Source of the DNA: Monomorium pharaonis
Lineage: Eukaryota; Arthropoda; Insecta; Hymenoptera; Formicidae
Assembly (NCBI RefSeq): GCF_013373865.1
Contig: NC_050473.1
Span: 16,717,597 to 16,781,596, forward strand
DNA: 64,000 bases
Reading direction: 5' to 3'
Position numbers and translations under genes: made by a program. The notes beneath the pieces were generated by a model. It saw nothing but the letters and a program-made list of their open reading frames with translations. It had not been told where the DNA came from and did not search any database. Shown in pieces: positions 34,848 through 48,700 of this stretch. Each line of letters opens with the position of its first letter. The first letter of the stretch is position 1.

Positions 34848-35830
34848 ATTTGAGAGTTTTATACGTACATTGTTGCTACTTTTATATGATGTATCCAGTT
34901 AAAAAATTTTTCCAATTACTATTACAGTTTGATATAAAAAGAATGACAAAATATTTTTGTACCTTTTTTACTTCTAATGTCTAATTAAACTTTATGCACA
35001 GCTATGTAAAATATTAAATATAAATGTTTTGCATATTTTTTCCTTTTATAAAATTTTATTTTAGCTCTAAGTTAAATTAAATGAATTTTAAAAAGCATTA
35101 TTTATATTAAATTGTAGTAAATTTTAAGATTAAATATTCTAAATAACAAAACAATTGTAATATATATAAATCATGAAATAAAATAAATAATGCTTTTTTT
35201 ATATAACAATGTAATTAAAATTAAAAAATAACTAAATTAAACATAAACTTTTTAATTTGTTTATTTTTAACTTAGTTATCTATCTTACTTAAATATATTA
35301 AATGTTCTCACTAACGCCTTGCCCACCTTGCCTTAGCAAAAAACAAAAAAGAAACAAATTTGAAAAAACAATTGTCAAAAAGTAATTTTTTTATTATGCG
35401 TTCGAAAAACTCCTAACCTGTAAAAACATTTATATACTTTATGTAGCAAAAGAGATTAATATCTATATATATATATATTTCAGAGTATTTCTGTGCGCGA
35501 TAGTCTCGTAAGCAAAGCCACAAGTCACATAAAAAACACTTAAGATCTGTAAGTATATGCAAATAATACGCAATTAATTCAACGTTCCAATTTCGCGCTT
35601 GCATTCTGGGTTTTTGTTTATTGGCTCACTTATACGTGACGTAACGTCAATGGTTCACCGTTTTACACCTGAGAGTTCATTGATAGATAGGAGTCCAGCT
35701 TCCTTTCTTTGTTGATCATCGTATCGATGGCTTTATAGTGGTTCACTACCCCGCCAGTTTTATTTACGGAAATATTAATTGCAATAATAGCGTGGCTTAC
35801 AAAATTGAGAACAAAATAAGTCCAGTGACC
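34848..35830. other. ATIC 3' region and Nup85 promoter
   Basis: AT-rich up to about 35550, with the ATIC 3' untranslated region at the start. The last 250 bases are GC-richer and contain a perfect 13-bp CRE-like palindrome (listed separately). The minus-strand frames at 35413-35604 and 35663-35854 have no coding character. Confidence 0.5.
35637..35649. promoter_or_regulatory. CRE/bZIP-like palindrome TGACGTAACGTCA
   Basis: A perfect odd palindrome of 13 bases, about 180 bases upstream of the Nup85 start codon. It contains two TGACGT half-sites of the ATF/CREB type around one central base. Binding is inference. Confidence 0.5.
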
Positions 35831-38800
35831 ATGGACGAAGTCGATAACGCCCAAATAATTGTTAGTAAAGTATACATGTGCAACATTATTTACAAGTAAA
35901 TTTGTCTAGATACATAAATATTGAAAACTTAATACCTATTTACCATAATTTTTATTATAAAATTGCTTGATGTTATACCATAAATTATTATGTAAATTAA
36001 CTAAATATGGATTTATTTAATTAATCTATAATCTCAATAATTTAGGAATTATTTGCAAGTTTAAACATTTGATTTAATCGTCCAAATTAATCTTTGAAAT
36101 TAATCTCTAAATGCATTTTTTAATATTGAAATTCTTTTAACGATAATAGATATTATATTACAAGAAATCGAAAAACTTAATTTTATAATTCTTTTTACTA
36201 GACAATGGTCTTTTCTACTTTGCAGGTTATTGCGGATGATGTTTGTAGGAGAGCTGGTATTGCAACAACTTGGATCAGTAGCAACAGATTTGGGATACAT
36301 GCATACAAACACGTGGACAAATATTCGCAAGGTTGTCAAACATATATATATATAGCAAAAATAAAATATTATAAATATATATTTTTTAATATATAGATAA
36401 ACTAAAAATAATTAGTATATGTTGCTGTTTTTTATCATATTATTTATTTATTTATTTCAGATACCAGAAGCCAATTTGCACCTTGTGATGCCAAAGTACA
36501 TTTCCTTCGGCCAGAAATTATATTATTCTCGCCACTTTTACGTAAACTGGTTAATGAGAGCAATGGTATCTTCTTGTCAGTTCAGAAGCTTAAGTCTACC
36601 TCCTCTGGTGACATTAGGCCAGAGCTTCTTAAACACAGCAAACAATATAGATCTATATTGAGAGCCTGTGTTGAAAATTTACAAGAGATTCTACCAAAGG
36701 AGCCATTGTCAGAAGAGAAGGTTATGCTAGAGAATTTCCTCACTATATTTTATCAAGTGGAGTGCGTCTGGCATTTAACAGAGATTCTTTATGTGGATGT
36801 TGTACCTGGTAAATGAAGTTAAAAATAGAATATATTTAGTAAAATAATAGAAAATGTAGAAATAGATATAATTTCTTGTTTAAGAAAGATTCTTTTTTGT
36901 TTAAAATATAGTAACCATTTATGTTATATTAAATTTAAATATATTAAGATTATTTTTTTATTAAATGGTATCATGTTTATGTAGGTGATGTTGTATTACC
37001 ACAGTTGTTGGAATGGATCAGCTTTCATTTTCCTTCAAGAGAATTGGCGGCGTCAAAAATTCTTTCACAGAAAAATATTGGCGCTGATTTAAAGAATCTG
37101 GATTACTGGGAGGCTGTGATGGGCTGTGCATTCCATGGTAAATTAAATCTAGTTTGCCGACTTTTGGCATTGCACAGCAAAGCAGATCATTCAGTGTTCA
37201 TTACTGCGGATAATATTATTAAAACAATGCCAGTATACAATGTATATGGCGGATATTCTGTAAACGAATTTATTATGCGGTGGAAGCATTGGCAAATGGA
37301 TCTTTGCTCAAATCTGGAGACCAATTACTTTGTTATAGATAAAAAACTTGAGATGCTTATGAAAGTAAAATATTAATTTTTTTAAGATATTAAATATTTT
37401 ATATAAAATGTTATTAAATTTAGTTTAATAATTCATAAAAAAATTTTGCTTTGCAGTTGATAGCAGGAGACGAATCGGTATTATGGGAATATTCCATGTA
37501 CACAGAAGCATGGTACGAATTATTGGCAGCAAAGTTATTTTATTCAGCTCCCTGTTGCAAACAGTTGGAACTTTCGCGCTACGCGAATAGCATTGCCGAA
37601 AAATGGCAAGCTAATAGACATTTGGATCGCGTAATCCTTGCTTTAATGGAGAACGATCTGTATCAAGTTATTAAAGAAATACAATATATGAGCGATAATG
37701 GTTGGTTTGCAGCTCACCTAATGGATTTGTTGTACAAATGTGGAAAATTAAACATTCTCAGCAAGGAAAAGACTAAGTAAGTAGAAATAAATAGAAATGC
37801 AAAGATTAAGGAACAATTGTAAATTATCAGTAACGAATTTTGAAAATATTTTTGTGTTCTATTTTTAGTGTGACCGCGCAGCTTCACGAATCTCTTATAT
37901 TAGAATATGGCACTACATTGATGAGCCATCGCTCGTTGTGGCAGTGTGGCGCGAGTTATCTGATACATTGCCCCACGCAGGGTTTGGCCAGATTGGAGAT
38001 TCTGTTACAGTCGCTATCGACCGGCACAGAAGCGAGGATCAACAAGATCATAGACGTCGCGCGAGACAATAATATGCCGCACGTTGGTAAAATTCGATCT
38101 CTCTTTCTCTATTTCTCTCTCGGTTTGGATAATATTTATAACTAAAAAAAAAAATATCTTAGTTACCAGCATATGCAAGATTCAAGGGATGAAGAGCATG
38201 AGACAAGGAAGACTAGGCAACGCTCTTACGTGGGCGCTAAAGGCACATGACGGCAACTTTACCACATATATTGCAGACCAGTTTTTGAAGCATTACGCGG
38301 AATACGGGGAACTGGAGTGTCGTGACTTGCTGGAGAACTTGAGTTCCTGTATGCTAGCCAGTGACAGACTCACATTTTTGGGTAAAGAATTATATATAAT
38401 AGACGAGACTAAATAATGATAAATATTTCTTTAATATATAACAATGTAATTATTTGTATGTAATTGCAATAATTAATATAAAATTTAACACAGGAAAATA
38501 TTGCGAATTTCATCATATGTATGGAATGGGCGAATTTCGTGAAGCGGCGAGTCTGTTGGTATCTCTTCTAGTCTCGAATTTGACGCCGAAGTAGTAAGTT
38601 ATTCTTTTTAAGAATTATTTTACAATTACATAAATTTTATATTATAAGTTGTTTTCTCTTTCAGTTTTTGGTCCATCTTGCTCACGGACGCTATACCATT
38701 ATTGGAAGCAGAAGATGTGATCTTTTCCTCGAACGACTGTTACGAGTTGCTACGTTGCGTGGAAGCTCATGGCAACGATCCGAAATTCCAAGACAAGATT

Positions 38801-38875
38801 TCTATCTTCCGAATAGGCGTCGCGCGAAATCTGGCGCGAGCTTTAAGTCTGGAAGGCTGCCAAGCTGAACATTGA
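35831..38875 (+). CDS. Nup85: Nuclear pore complex protein Nup85 (about 646 aa)
   Basis: Exons are 35831-35869, 36226-36331, 36461-36808, 36985-37364, 37457-37776, 37869-38086, 38163-38381, 38494-38593 and 38665-38875. Exon 1 could also end at 35860 (donor GTTAGT) without changing frame, removing three residues. The family is fixed by ILFSPLLRKLVNESNGIFLS, YRSILRACVENLQEIL, WFAAHLMDLLYKCG, VTSICKIQGMKSMRQGRLG, SDRLTFLGKYCEFHHMYG and LLTDAIPLLEAEDVIFSS, all close to vertebrate Nup85. The protein is an alpha-solenoid of the Nup107-160 (Y) complex that scaffolds the pore and binds Seh1. The length agrees with human Nup85 (656). An AATAAA lies only 23 bases after the stop (38898-38903), so a very short 3' end is possible. 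Confidence 0.94.
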
Positions 38876-39708
38876 CTCGATATTAATATCTTTATTTAAT
38901 AAATTGTAATTATATTTCCAAATACATTTTATAATTATGTAATATTTTTTTCAATTAATTAAGTCTTATTTTTTAATTAATTATGTCCTGCATTAGGAGA
39001 AAAGCAAACCGTAATGACAAAACATTTTTTATAAAAAAAAATATATTTGTTATACTACATTTGAGTTGTACTAAAAATATATATAAAATCAAGTATTTTT
39101 GTGAAACAAGTTTTAAATATTTATACTGCCATAAGAATGAAAAATATTTATTTTTAAAAAATATGTATTTAAAAAATGTAAAAATAGATTTTATAAATAA
39201 TTAAATGTGAAAAAAACGAAACAAGTTAGTAAGTCAAAAACTTACTTAGTTTACATAAATTCAATTTTGTTACTTTTATTTAATATTTTTGCAATAACTT
39301 AAATTTCTTTTATTTTTAATTTTTATTTATATTTATAATTAAAACATTTTTTAATATTTAAAAAACTTAATTTTAAATGTAATTTAAAGAGAAAATTAAA
39401 CAGGTAGTTGTTTAATTCTACTTTGAGTACATTTGCACTTTTTATATTATCTCCTTCTAACTAAGGGCTAGATACATACATATCTCATTTTAAATACATA
39501 AAGTGCAAACAAAACGAACACGAACCTATTCGTCTCCACCAACCACCATTGCTGTTTACGTCGTTTGAACAAGTACCACACGTGTGTCATCTGTTCTACG
39601 TCTAACGAGGATTCGTTAAATGTTTTCTTTGACGAAATATTATTTACGTTATTCTATTTATGTCACATCTGTTTATAGCCGTTACATGCAAACTTTTTAT
39701 TGCAAATA
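38876..39708. other. Nup85 3' end and REV3 promoter
   Basis: AT-rich DNA. The segment 39480-39700 is somewhat GC-richer and contains a palindromic E-box CACACGTGTG at 39577-39586, about 125 bases upstream of the REV3 start codon. Other frames here (38983-39204) are Lys/Asn-rich artefacts of AT-rich DNA. Confidence 0.5.
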
Positions 39709-42700
39709 ATGTTTTCCATCACTTTGGTGAATATTGATAGTTACCAAGCATCTCCTATACCTGAGCTAGACGTAATATTTTCCGAGTTTCGTGGCTCTGA
39801 GGTGAAAAAAGTACCGGTAATCAGAGCATTCGGATCAACCGCCACAGGTAAATAGATAAAAATCATATTAAATGTTGGTGTGTTTTCTACGGTATGGATT
39901 ATGCAGAGCTGTGCACTAACAAAAAATGTTGCTGTATATAAAATTGTATGTATATAAAGTTAAGGACTTTCAGGCAAGAAAACATGTCTACATATCCATG
40001 GTGTGTTTCCATACATGTATGTCCCATGCACCGTCCAGGAAAATACAGATAGACACGCTTATCAATTAGCTGCGGCAATTGATTCTGCGCTGAATACATC
40101 TTTTGGTTCTGCTTTGTCTACCAATCAACATGTATATAAAATTCAACGGGTATCAGGAATGTAAGGAAAATTTAAACTTTATCCATATATAGTTTATTTA
40201 TTAGATGCATAATTTAATATTGTTTTTACAGACCCTTCTATGGTTATCACCAAAAGGAACACTTGTTTTTTAAAGTATATTTTTATAATCCAGCCATAAT
40301 TAAAAGGACTGCAGATTTGCTACAGGTAGACAGTTCTGTTTTTTGCCTTTGAGTGTGATACTGTTGTGTACTATTTTAAGAAGAAAGTATCGAATAACAA
40401 AAAATGAATTTATTTCTTACTTTTCAGAATGGTGTTATTCTCAATCAAACACTGCAGCCATATGAGGCACACATTCCATATATTCTACAATTTATGATCG
40501 ATTATAATCTTTACGGCATGAATTTAATAAATTTAAATAATGTAAAGTACAGACCGCTATCACAAAAATGCACATTGGAAGATAGTCAAAACAGGTTTTC
40601 CATGGATCTCTCAGACTCACCAATGTACCTACCATCATCTGTAACAAGGCAAAGTATATGTGACCTGGAAGTGGATGTGCATGCTTCAGAGATTCTAAAT
40701 AGGCAAGGTGTTAATGAAAAATTAGAACTGAATCCTGGTCTTGCTGCGATATGGGAAGAAGAGAAAGCTAGGAGGGCCGAAGTTGGTTTAGAAAATGCAA
40801 AGTCACAATTATTGTATCCTAAAACTCCTAGTAAAATTACTCTACCTCCAACAAAGAATGATATTTATCAAGAGGAAAAATTATTAATTAGACTGAACGC
40901 TATATCACAGGTATTTTAGTATTCCATTAGATTATGTTGATATAAAAATATAATATATAAGTACCTCTGTAATTTTGTTTAATTTTTTTATTTTAGATCA
41001 GCGAGACAATTACATCAAATGCGACAGCATCTTCATATCCTATTGAAGTAGAAGATAATGAAAATACCTTAAATGCATCTCATGTTCTAAACCACAACGA
41101 ATCTCTTGCATCTGAAGAAAATCTTGAGAAAACAGTTTCTGATAATTATAAATTATCACAACTGGCATCTTTAGCATTTTTAGAGGCAACTCGAAGTCAA
41201 AGTAATGTAACAGATACTAGTATTTGTAAGTATTTAATATTTGCTAGTATATTACTGAATCCATTATAAATATTTATGACATTTTTGTTAAAATAACAAA
41301 AAAATCTATTTTGTATACAGTGGATGCAGATGATATACAACTGGTAGAAATGTTAGCTGACTTAGCAGAAGAAAATGACATTGCGAGTAATGTCGATAAT
41401 GATAGCGTTCTTGGGTCTCAATATTCTATGTTCAGTGAACCAATTAAAAATGATCAAGAGGAGGAGGAAGAAATCGAGGATTTAAATATCACAAGTTTAG
41501 ATCTAGACAATTTAAATTCTTGGGAATCAGTGCATAATCAAAGATCCGATCAATGTGAAAATACAGTTACAGATAATAATAAAGTTACAGATAATAATCT
41601 AAATGTCGAATCTACAGATTCAAATGTTAATGAAGAAAGTTTCGGAGATATCACACTCGTGAATTTTCCACAAGTTGATGGAGTCGATGATTTATATGAG
41701 TTAGAATATGAGAAAGAGACAAGTAGTTTAAACAGTAAAAATAATACAGCCTGTTGTATGGAAGTTCAGTGTCTTCCTAAAATAATTAAAAATTATAAAA
41801 ATTATATTATTAATACGAAAAAAGATTATGCTATATATTTTTTACATAAAAATTTAAAAGACATTAAATGTATTGCAAGTAATGTTAACAGATGTTATTT
41901 GGGAAAAGAATTATACAACTTTGTAAATAATTGCTATTTTTATATATTTTTGAAAACCAGCAAAAATTTGTTGGGTACGAATGTATCTTCTTCCATGGAC
42001 TATCTTCCAAAAGCCATACATTTGTATGATGACACAAGTGCTGTAAAAAAATCTTGTTATTTAAAAGATTGTGAAAAAAGAATTGTACATAATAAGATAG
42101 AAAAAGAGTTATATATTACTCGATGTCAGTTACAACTGAATTATCGAGACTTGGATGTTTATGATGTAGACGAGATAGAAAGGTTTGAAGCTTTGGAACC
42201 CAACAGTTGTATAGCAGATTATGGAAGAGACAAGTGTAATTGTGAACAAGATTCTGAATCACATGTTCAAGGAGTTTTTTTGAATAGCAATCACTTACAT
42301 TACGAACCATGTAATTTTTCGATGAAGTTTACATTATCGAACGTCGACGGAGCTACAGCTACCGATTCGAGTGACGCTGAATCCGAAGCCGATGTGACAA
42401 TCGACAAACAAGAGAAACGTATATGTACTTATAAATCTGGTAAAAAGAATGCACTGCAAAATATAGTTCAAATTACACCGAAGAAAAGAACGTTTGATCT
42501 TCAAGACGACGATTGCGAGTCTCCGAGTAAACGAAGAAACGTGATTGCTAAAACGCCAAAGAGAAAATATAATTCTCCAAACAAGGTGCCTCGAAGTCCC
42601 CAAACGTCGGGAAATTACTCGCCTCTTAATATTACTATTACATCTCCTAAATCCAGTAGAAGTCCTATTCGACGATGTGAATCTCCAAAGAGAAATCAAT

Positions 42701-45700
42701 GTGTGCCAAAATCTGACATTCCTTCTACTTCCGGTACACCAAAACGCAAGATACATCCATTACGTGTGAGCTTGCTTCGTGAAAAATATTTAAACTCTGA
42801 TCTAGGTAATTTAAATAATTTTATTATATTTATAAGAATTTTGTGAAAGTGATGTATACTTTGATTTAATAATTTTATTAATATAATATACTGTCCTCTC
42901 AATTTATTACTATTATTACATTTATTATTACTGTAATTATTACAATTTATATTTATTACATTATTGTAAGTAAAAATTACTTTTTTTTTTTCAGAAAATA
43001 ACGATACTGACATTAATGAAATAGATACTGTGTAAGAGATCTATATATTTTAGTTTAAAGAAATTGTGTATAAGTTGTATAAGTAATCTTTGTTATATGT
43101 ATTTGTAGCCATATCGCAAAAATTAATGAAATGACAATGGTCGACGAATCAATACAAAATCACGAACAGAAATCGAAGAATAGTGAAAATTCATTGATTG
43201 AAAAAAGTAAAGAGATCCGTAAAAGATTGTCTTTTTGGGAAGAAGAGGATGCTTTTACAAAGTCAGATCATAACGCGAGCCAGTCTGAGACTTTAATCGC
43301 ATCTGGAAGGAAAGATCAAGATACAATTGCACTTGTTTCCAGCAATGAAAATAGTAACGATAGCTTTCTAAACAGTCAATGTACGGAAAAAAGTAATAAC
43401 GACACTTCTCCCGAAAGAAACTACGCATCAGGTGTACAAAATTTGGTGAAAAAATCCATAAAATTTCACGATGATATTATTCCTGAAACTGACCTCGATG
43501 AAGATGAAGAAGACGTGTGCAACATAACTTTTACCCAGCATCTCAACCAAAAGATAGAAAGCGATAGTCAGAGTTCGTCGTTGGAACGGAGTTCTCGTCA
43601 TTCGTCAAGGAACACCATAATTACAATTACTACAAAGTATCAGCCTCCAAGCCCTGGAAGAATTCTGGAAACCATGACAATGTATGGCATTCCGAAGTGT
43701 AGATCACTAAAACCTTTTTTCAGCGATAAACTCGATCTCGCAAAACAAAAGGAATCCTCTAACGCGAACGCTCCGTACTTCGATGTGCCTGCGTTTAAAT
43801 CCAGCCTAGAAGAGGTTACAAGTATTAAACTGTGGCGAAGAATGAAGGTCAATGAATTTTATCCCTCCGGAGCGAATATAAAATCTTGCTACATCAAACG
43901 GACACTTGCGGGATACAACTCATTAACAATTAAACCGCTTATAGAACCGCCGTCCTCTAAAGATGTTAAAAATTGGATTAGGGCTAAAAAATACATATCA
44001 GAAAAAAACTTAGCTGCTAAATCATGCAAATCGAGTAAGGAAAAGATGTTAAACGTACAAGATGTACAGCATCCGTCGATTAGTGCCATTAATGAAAAGA
44101 ATAAATCCCAGCCAGGACCATCTAATAATTTAAATAATAATGATTCAAACGTAGAGGAACATGCGCATTCACCAATGTCTCAACAAAGCGCGCTGAGCAG
44201 AACATCAGACAAAACCAGAAAAGAGTTTACACAGAATTCTGCTAATTCGCAAAACAGTTCGGAGAACAGTTTAGATTCTTCCTTAAAAAAAGCACTGGAA
44301 AATCCATTATTACATAAACAAGATAAGTCGCATTTGGGTGTTTCATATGGTCAAATTGAATGTTTGTCTAAAGGAAGTTGCAGTAACGTCTCGAATGAGA
44401 ATCTTCAAAAAGTCAGAGCAATAACAATAGTAAGTTCGTTATTTCAATTTGATTGGCAAATTCAGAGCTTATTTGACGTCTTGTTAAATTTTTTTGCAGC
44501 ATCAGTATTTAACATTGCTGACTCTCGAGGTACATGTCGTTACTCGAGAAGAGCTTCTCCCTGATCCGCAGTATGATTCTATCGCTGCATTATTTTATGC
44601 GATTTACAATGACACTCCAACGGATGCTAATGAGCAGACAGAGCACGGTGATTATTAAAATTAATTATTAATATCTAATAATTAATAATTTTAGTGGAAA
44701 GCAATTTATATCTTTCAAAATTTCGCTTTGCGAATAAAAAACTTGACATTTCTTAAAGTGTAAAATTATGCGCAAACAATTTCTTTTTTTTTGTTTTAGG
44801 TGCTATAATTGTAAATTCTAACTCTATAAGTGCAAGACTCAACAAGATTCACTCTGCTAGCGCGATGTGTCCAATTTTATACGTTGCAACGGAACAGGAT
44901 GCGTTTGATGGTCTTGTAAAATTGATCGAACTACACAATCCAGACATTTTACTTGGCTGGGAAGTGGAGACGCTTTCATGGGGCTATGTTTTCCAGCGAG
45001 CGTTTCATCTTAAGCTTAATAACTTTTTAGTGAAAATCTCGAAAGTTCCACACGTGCAGATATTTTCTAAATCTGATACTCACGCATTTGAAAAGGATGA
45101 TGCAGGTGAAATAAAAGTACCCGGTCGTATTATCCTTAACGTCTGGAAGATCATGAGACATGAAACAGGTAAGATATTTAATACTTTCAAAGAATCAATT
45201 ATTTTTTTATATTTAAAGGAAAATGAGAACAACTTGATTTCTTCCAGCATTATTAACATATACTTTTGAAAACGTCATGTATCATGTTTTACATGAAAGA
45301 ATTCCGTGTCCTTCCTTCAAGGCGCTGTCCACTTGGTGGAAACAAGAGAGCATGATAGTAAAAAGCAGAGTTATACGTCACTATGTTATCAGAGTTATGG
45401 GTACTCTCAAACTTCTGACTCACTTGGATATTATAGGTGAAAATTAATAATTCGAATTTTAAATTTTTCTTTATATTTTTAAGATGTTTTTTATTACTTA
45501 TTTCAAATTTTGTTAATTTTATTTAATTATAAAATTTTATTATAGGTCGCACGTGTGAATACGCCCGACTTTTCGGTATACAATTTTACGAGGTTTTTTC
45601 GCGAGGCTCGCAGTTTCGCGTCGAGTCTATGATGCTCAGATTAGCGAAACCAATGAATTACATTCCGATCTCACCATCCATGCATCAGAGAGCCAAGATG

Positions 45701-48700
45701 CGCGCACCGGAGAGCCTGCCGTTGATCATGGAACCCGAGTCTGAATTTTATACCGATCCCTTGGTCGTCCTTGATTTTCAGAGTCTGTATCCAAGTATGA
45801 TCATCGCTTATAATTACTGTTTCTCTACCTGTTTGGGAAGAATAGAACACATAGGCCAGTATGTACATATACATTTAATATCAAAATATCGGATTAAACT
45901 CATTAATTTATTTTTTTATTCTAATTTTTATTTGCTAGATATGGCCCGTTCGACTTTGGTGCTGCGACGTTAAGGATAAGAAAGAACACCGCGTTAAAGT
46001 TGCAAGACAAAATTAACTTTTCGCCTTGCGGCGTAGCCTTTGTAAAAAAAGAGGTCCGTCAGGGAATACTACCGCGTATGTTATCGGAAATTTTGAATAC
46101 GCGTCTGATGGTGAAAGAGTCTATGAAGCTACATCCAGCAGAAAATCATGCATTGCAACGCGCTCTTCATTCTCGGCAATTGGGTCTCAAACTAATTGCA
46201 AATGTTACTTACGGGTATACTTCCGCCAACTTCAGTGGTAGAATGCCGTGCATCGAGGTATTATATATTTTATTTCATTTCTCTCTCTCTCTCACACACA
46301 CACACACTCACACACTCACTCACTCCCGGCTCACTCCCGGCTCACTCACTCGCTCACTCCTCGCTCACTCCTCGCTCACTCCTCGCTCACTCCCGGCTCA
46401 CTCCCGGCTCACTCCCGGCTCACTCACTCGCTCACTCCTCGCTCACTCCTCGCTCACTCCCCGCTCACTCCCGGCTCACTCCCGGCTCACTCCCGGCTCA
46501 CTCCCGGCTCACTCCCGGCTCACTCCCGGCTCACTCCCGGCTCACTCCCGGCTCACTCCCGGCTCACTCCCGGCTCACTCCCGGCTCACTCCCGGCTCAC
46601 TCCCGGCTCACTCCCGGCTCACTCCTGGCTCACTCCTGACTCACTCCTCGCTCACTCCTCGCTCACTCCTGGCTCACTCCTGGCTCACTCTGGGCTCACT
46701 CCCGGCTCACTCCCGGCTCACTCTCGGCTCACTCCCGGCTCACTCCCGGCTCACTCCTGACTCACTCCTTGCTTACTTCTGGCTCACTTTTCGCTCACTC
46801 CTCGCTCACTCCTGGCTCACTCCTGGCTCACTCTGGGCTCACTCCCGGCTCACTCCCGGCTCACTCCCGGCTTACTCCCGGCTCACTCCTTGCTCACTCC
46901 TGGCTCACTCCTGGCTCACTCACTCGCTCACTCTTCGCTCACTCTTCGCTCACTCTTCGCTCACTCACTCGCTCACTCACTCGCTCACTCTTCGCTCACT
47001 CCTCGCTCACTCCTCGCTCACTCCTCGCTCACTCCTCGCTCACTCCTCGCTCACTCCTCATTCACTCCTCGCTCACTCTTCATTTCTCACACCTCACTCC
47101 TCACTCTCTCTCAAGATATATAAAAATGAAATAATAAAGATATAAATTAATCTGACAAAAATTTTATAAAATATTTGTTTTGTCATTTATTTTGTGATAT
47201 TTTTTTGTAGGTAGGCGATAGCGTAGTTAGCAAAGGACGAGAGACATTGGAACGTGCGATTAAGTTAGTGGAAACCACGCCGAAATGGGGCGGCCGAGTA
47301 GTTTACGGAGACACAGACTCTTTATTTGTATTGCTACCTGGGAAATCTCGTGAAGAGGCGTTTACTATCGGCGAGGAGATCGCGGATGCTGTTACCGCGA
47401 TCAATCCTCCACCCGTCAAGCTTAAATTTGAGAAAGTTCTTCATCCATCCATTTTGCAAGTAAGATATTATAAAGATGTGACAAGATTAGTGCAATAGAT
47501 AGAGTGATTATTATATATACACAGAGCAAAGGTCAACGTGTTCATCAGTGTTAAATTGTGCATAATCAAATTGTTAAATTTAATATTCTAGACGAAGAAG
47601 CGATATTGCGGATACATGTATGAAACGCGCGATCAGGAAAAGCCCGAGTTCCTCGCGAAGGGAATCGAGACGGTTCGCAGAGATGGATGTCCCGCAGTTT
47701 CTAAAGTAAATACAACGACGTACGCTAAGAGAATGGTCTTTGCAATTTTTAAATTAAATATTCACATATTGTAGATACTCGAGAAAGCTCTTAAAATCTT
47801 ATTCGAGACGAAGGATGTTTCCCTGGTGAAGCAGTATGTTAGCAGGCAGTTTGATAAGATCTTTCAGAGACGTGTGTCGATTCTGGATCTGACGTTCGCG
47901 AAGGAGTTTCGCGGGATGCACGGATACAAGGCCAATGCTTGCGTGCCTGCGTTGGAGCTGACACGCAGATTGATCAGGAAGGATCCGCGCGCTGTGCCGC
48001 GCACCAGCGAACGCGTTCGCTACGTCATCATCGCGGGTGCACCGAATCAAGCGCTCATCCATTGCGTGCGTACACCGATGGAAGTCATCGCCAATCCGTC
48101 ATTAATTCCAAATGCTGTATACTATATAACAAAAGTTATCATACCACCTCTCAATCGCTGCTTTAATTTGTTCGGGATCGATGTCAATGCGTGGTACGTG
48201 AAAGTCCTAGGGGTTGCGCATATTTAAACGATACATTCGTGTTACTTCCACGATAATCCTTATTCGCATTTCTACAAATTACCTGCGATGTAACTATTGA
48301 AAATATTTCTCCCAGAAACTTTAACACTTTAAAATGATATAATTGTTACACGTGTAATCACTGTTTCAGTGATTTACAATTATGAAGATAATGGGATGCA
48401 TTTTACAGGTACAAAGAAATCTCTCATCGTTCAAATTTTGATAACATTGCACACTTGAGAGGAGACAATCCAAAATCCACTATTCGTCAATTCTTCAGTT
48501 CCACGGCGTGCATTACCTGCGGGGAACAGACCAATAAAGAGATTTGTCCAGATTGCCTTCTGCAACCGAGTCGTACCGTTCTCGTGCTTCTTGAAAAAAT
48601 CAAGCAGCTGGAGAAAAACTATCAACAAATCGCTGCTGTAAGCATACAGGAAAGATTTACGCGAATTATGTATCGTTAGGCGTGAATTTATGTCTTTGAA

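Noticed and set aside
46315..47105. CRISPR-like array
   Set aside because: Units are 11 bp, directly adjacent, with no unique spacers, inside a eukaryotic intron.
46196..47145. Several long open frames of Leu-Thr-Pro-Gly-Ser-His repeats
   Set aside because: They are translations of the 11-bp intronic minisatellite in its three frames. They are not independent genes.
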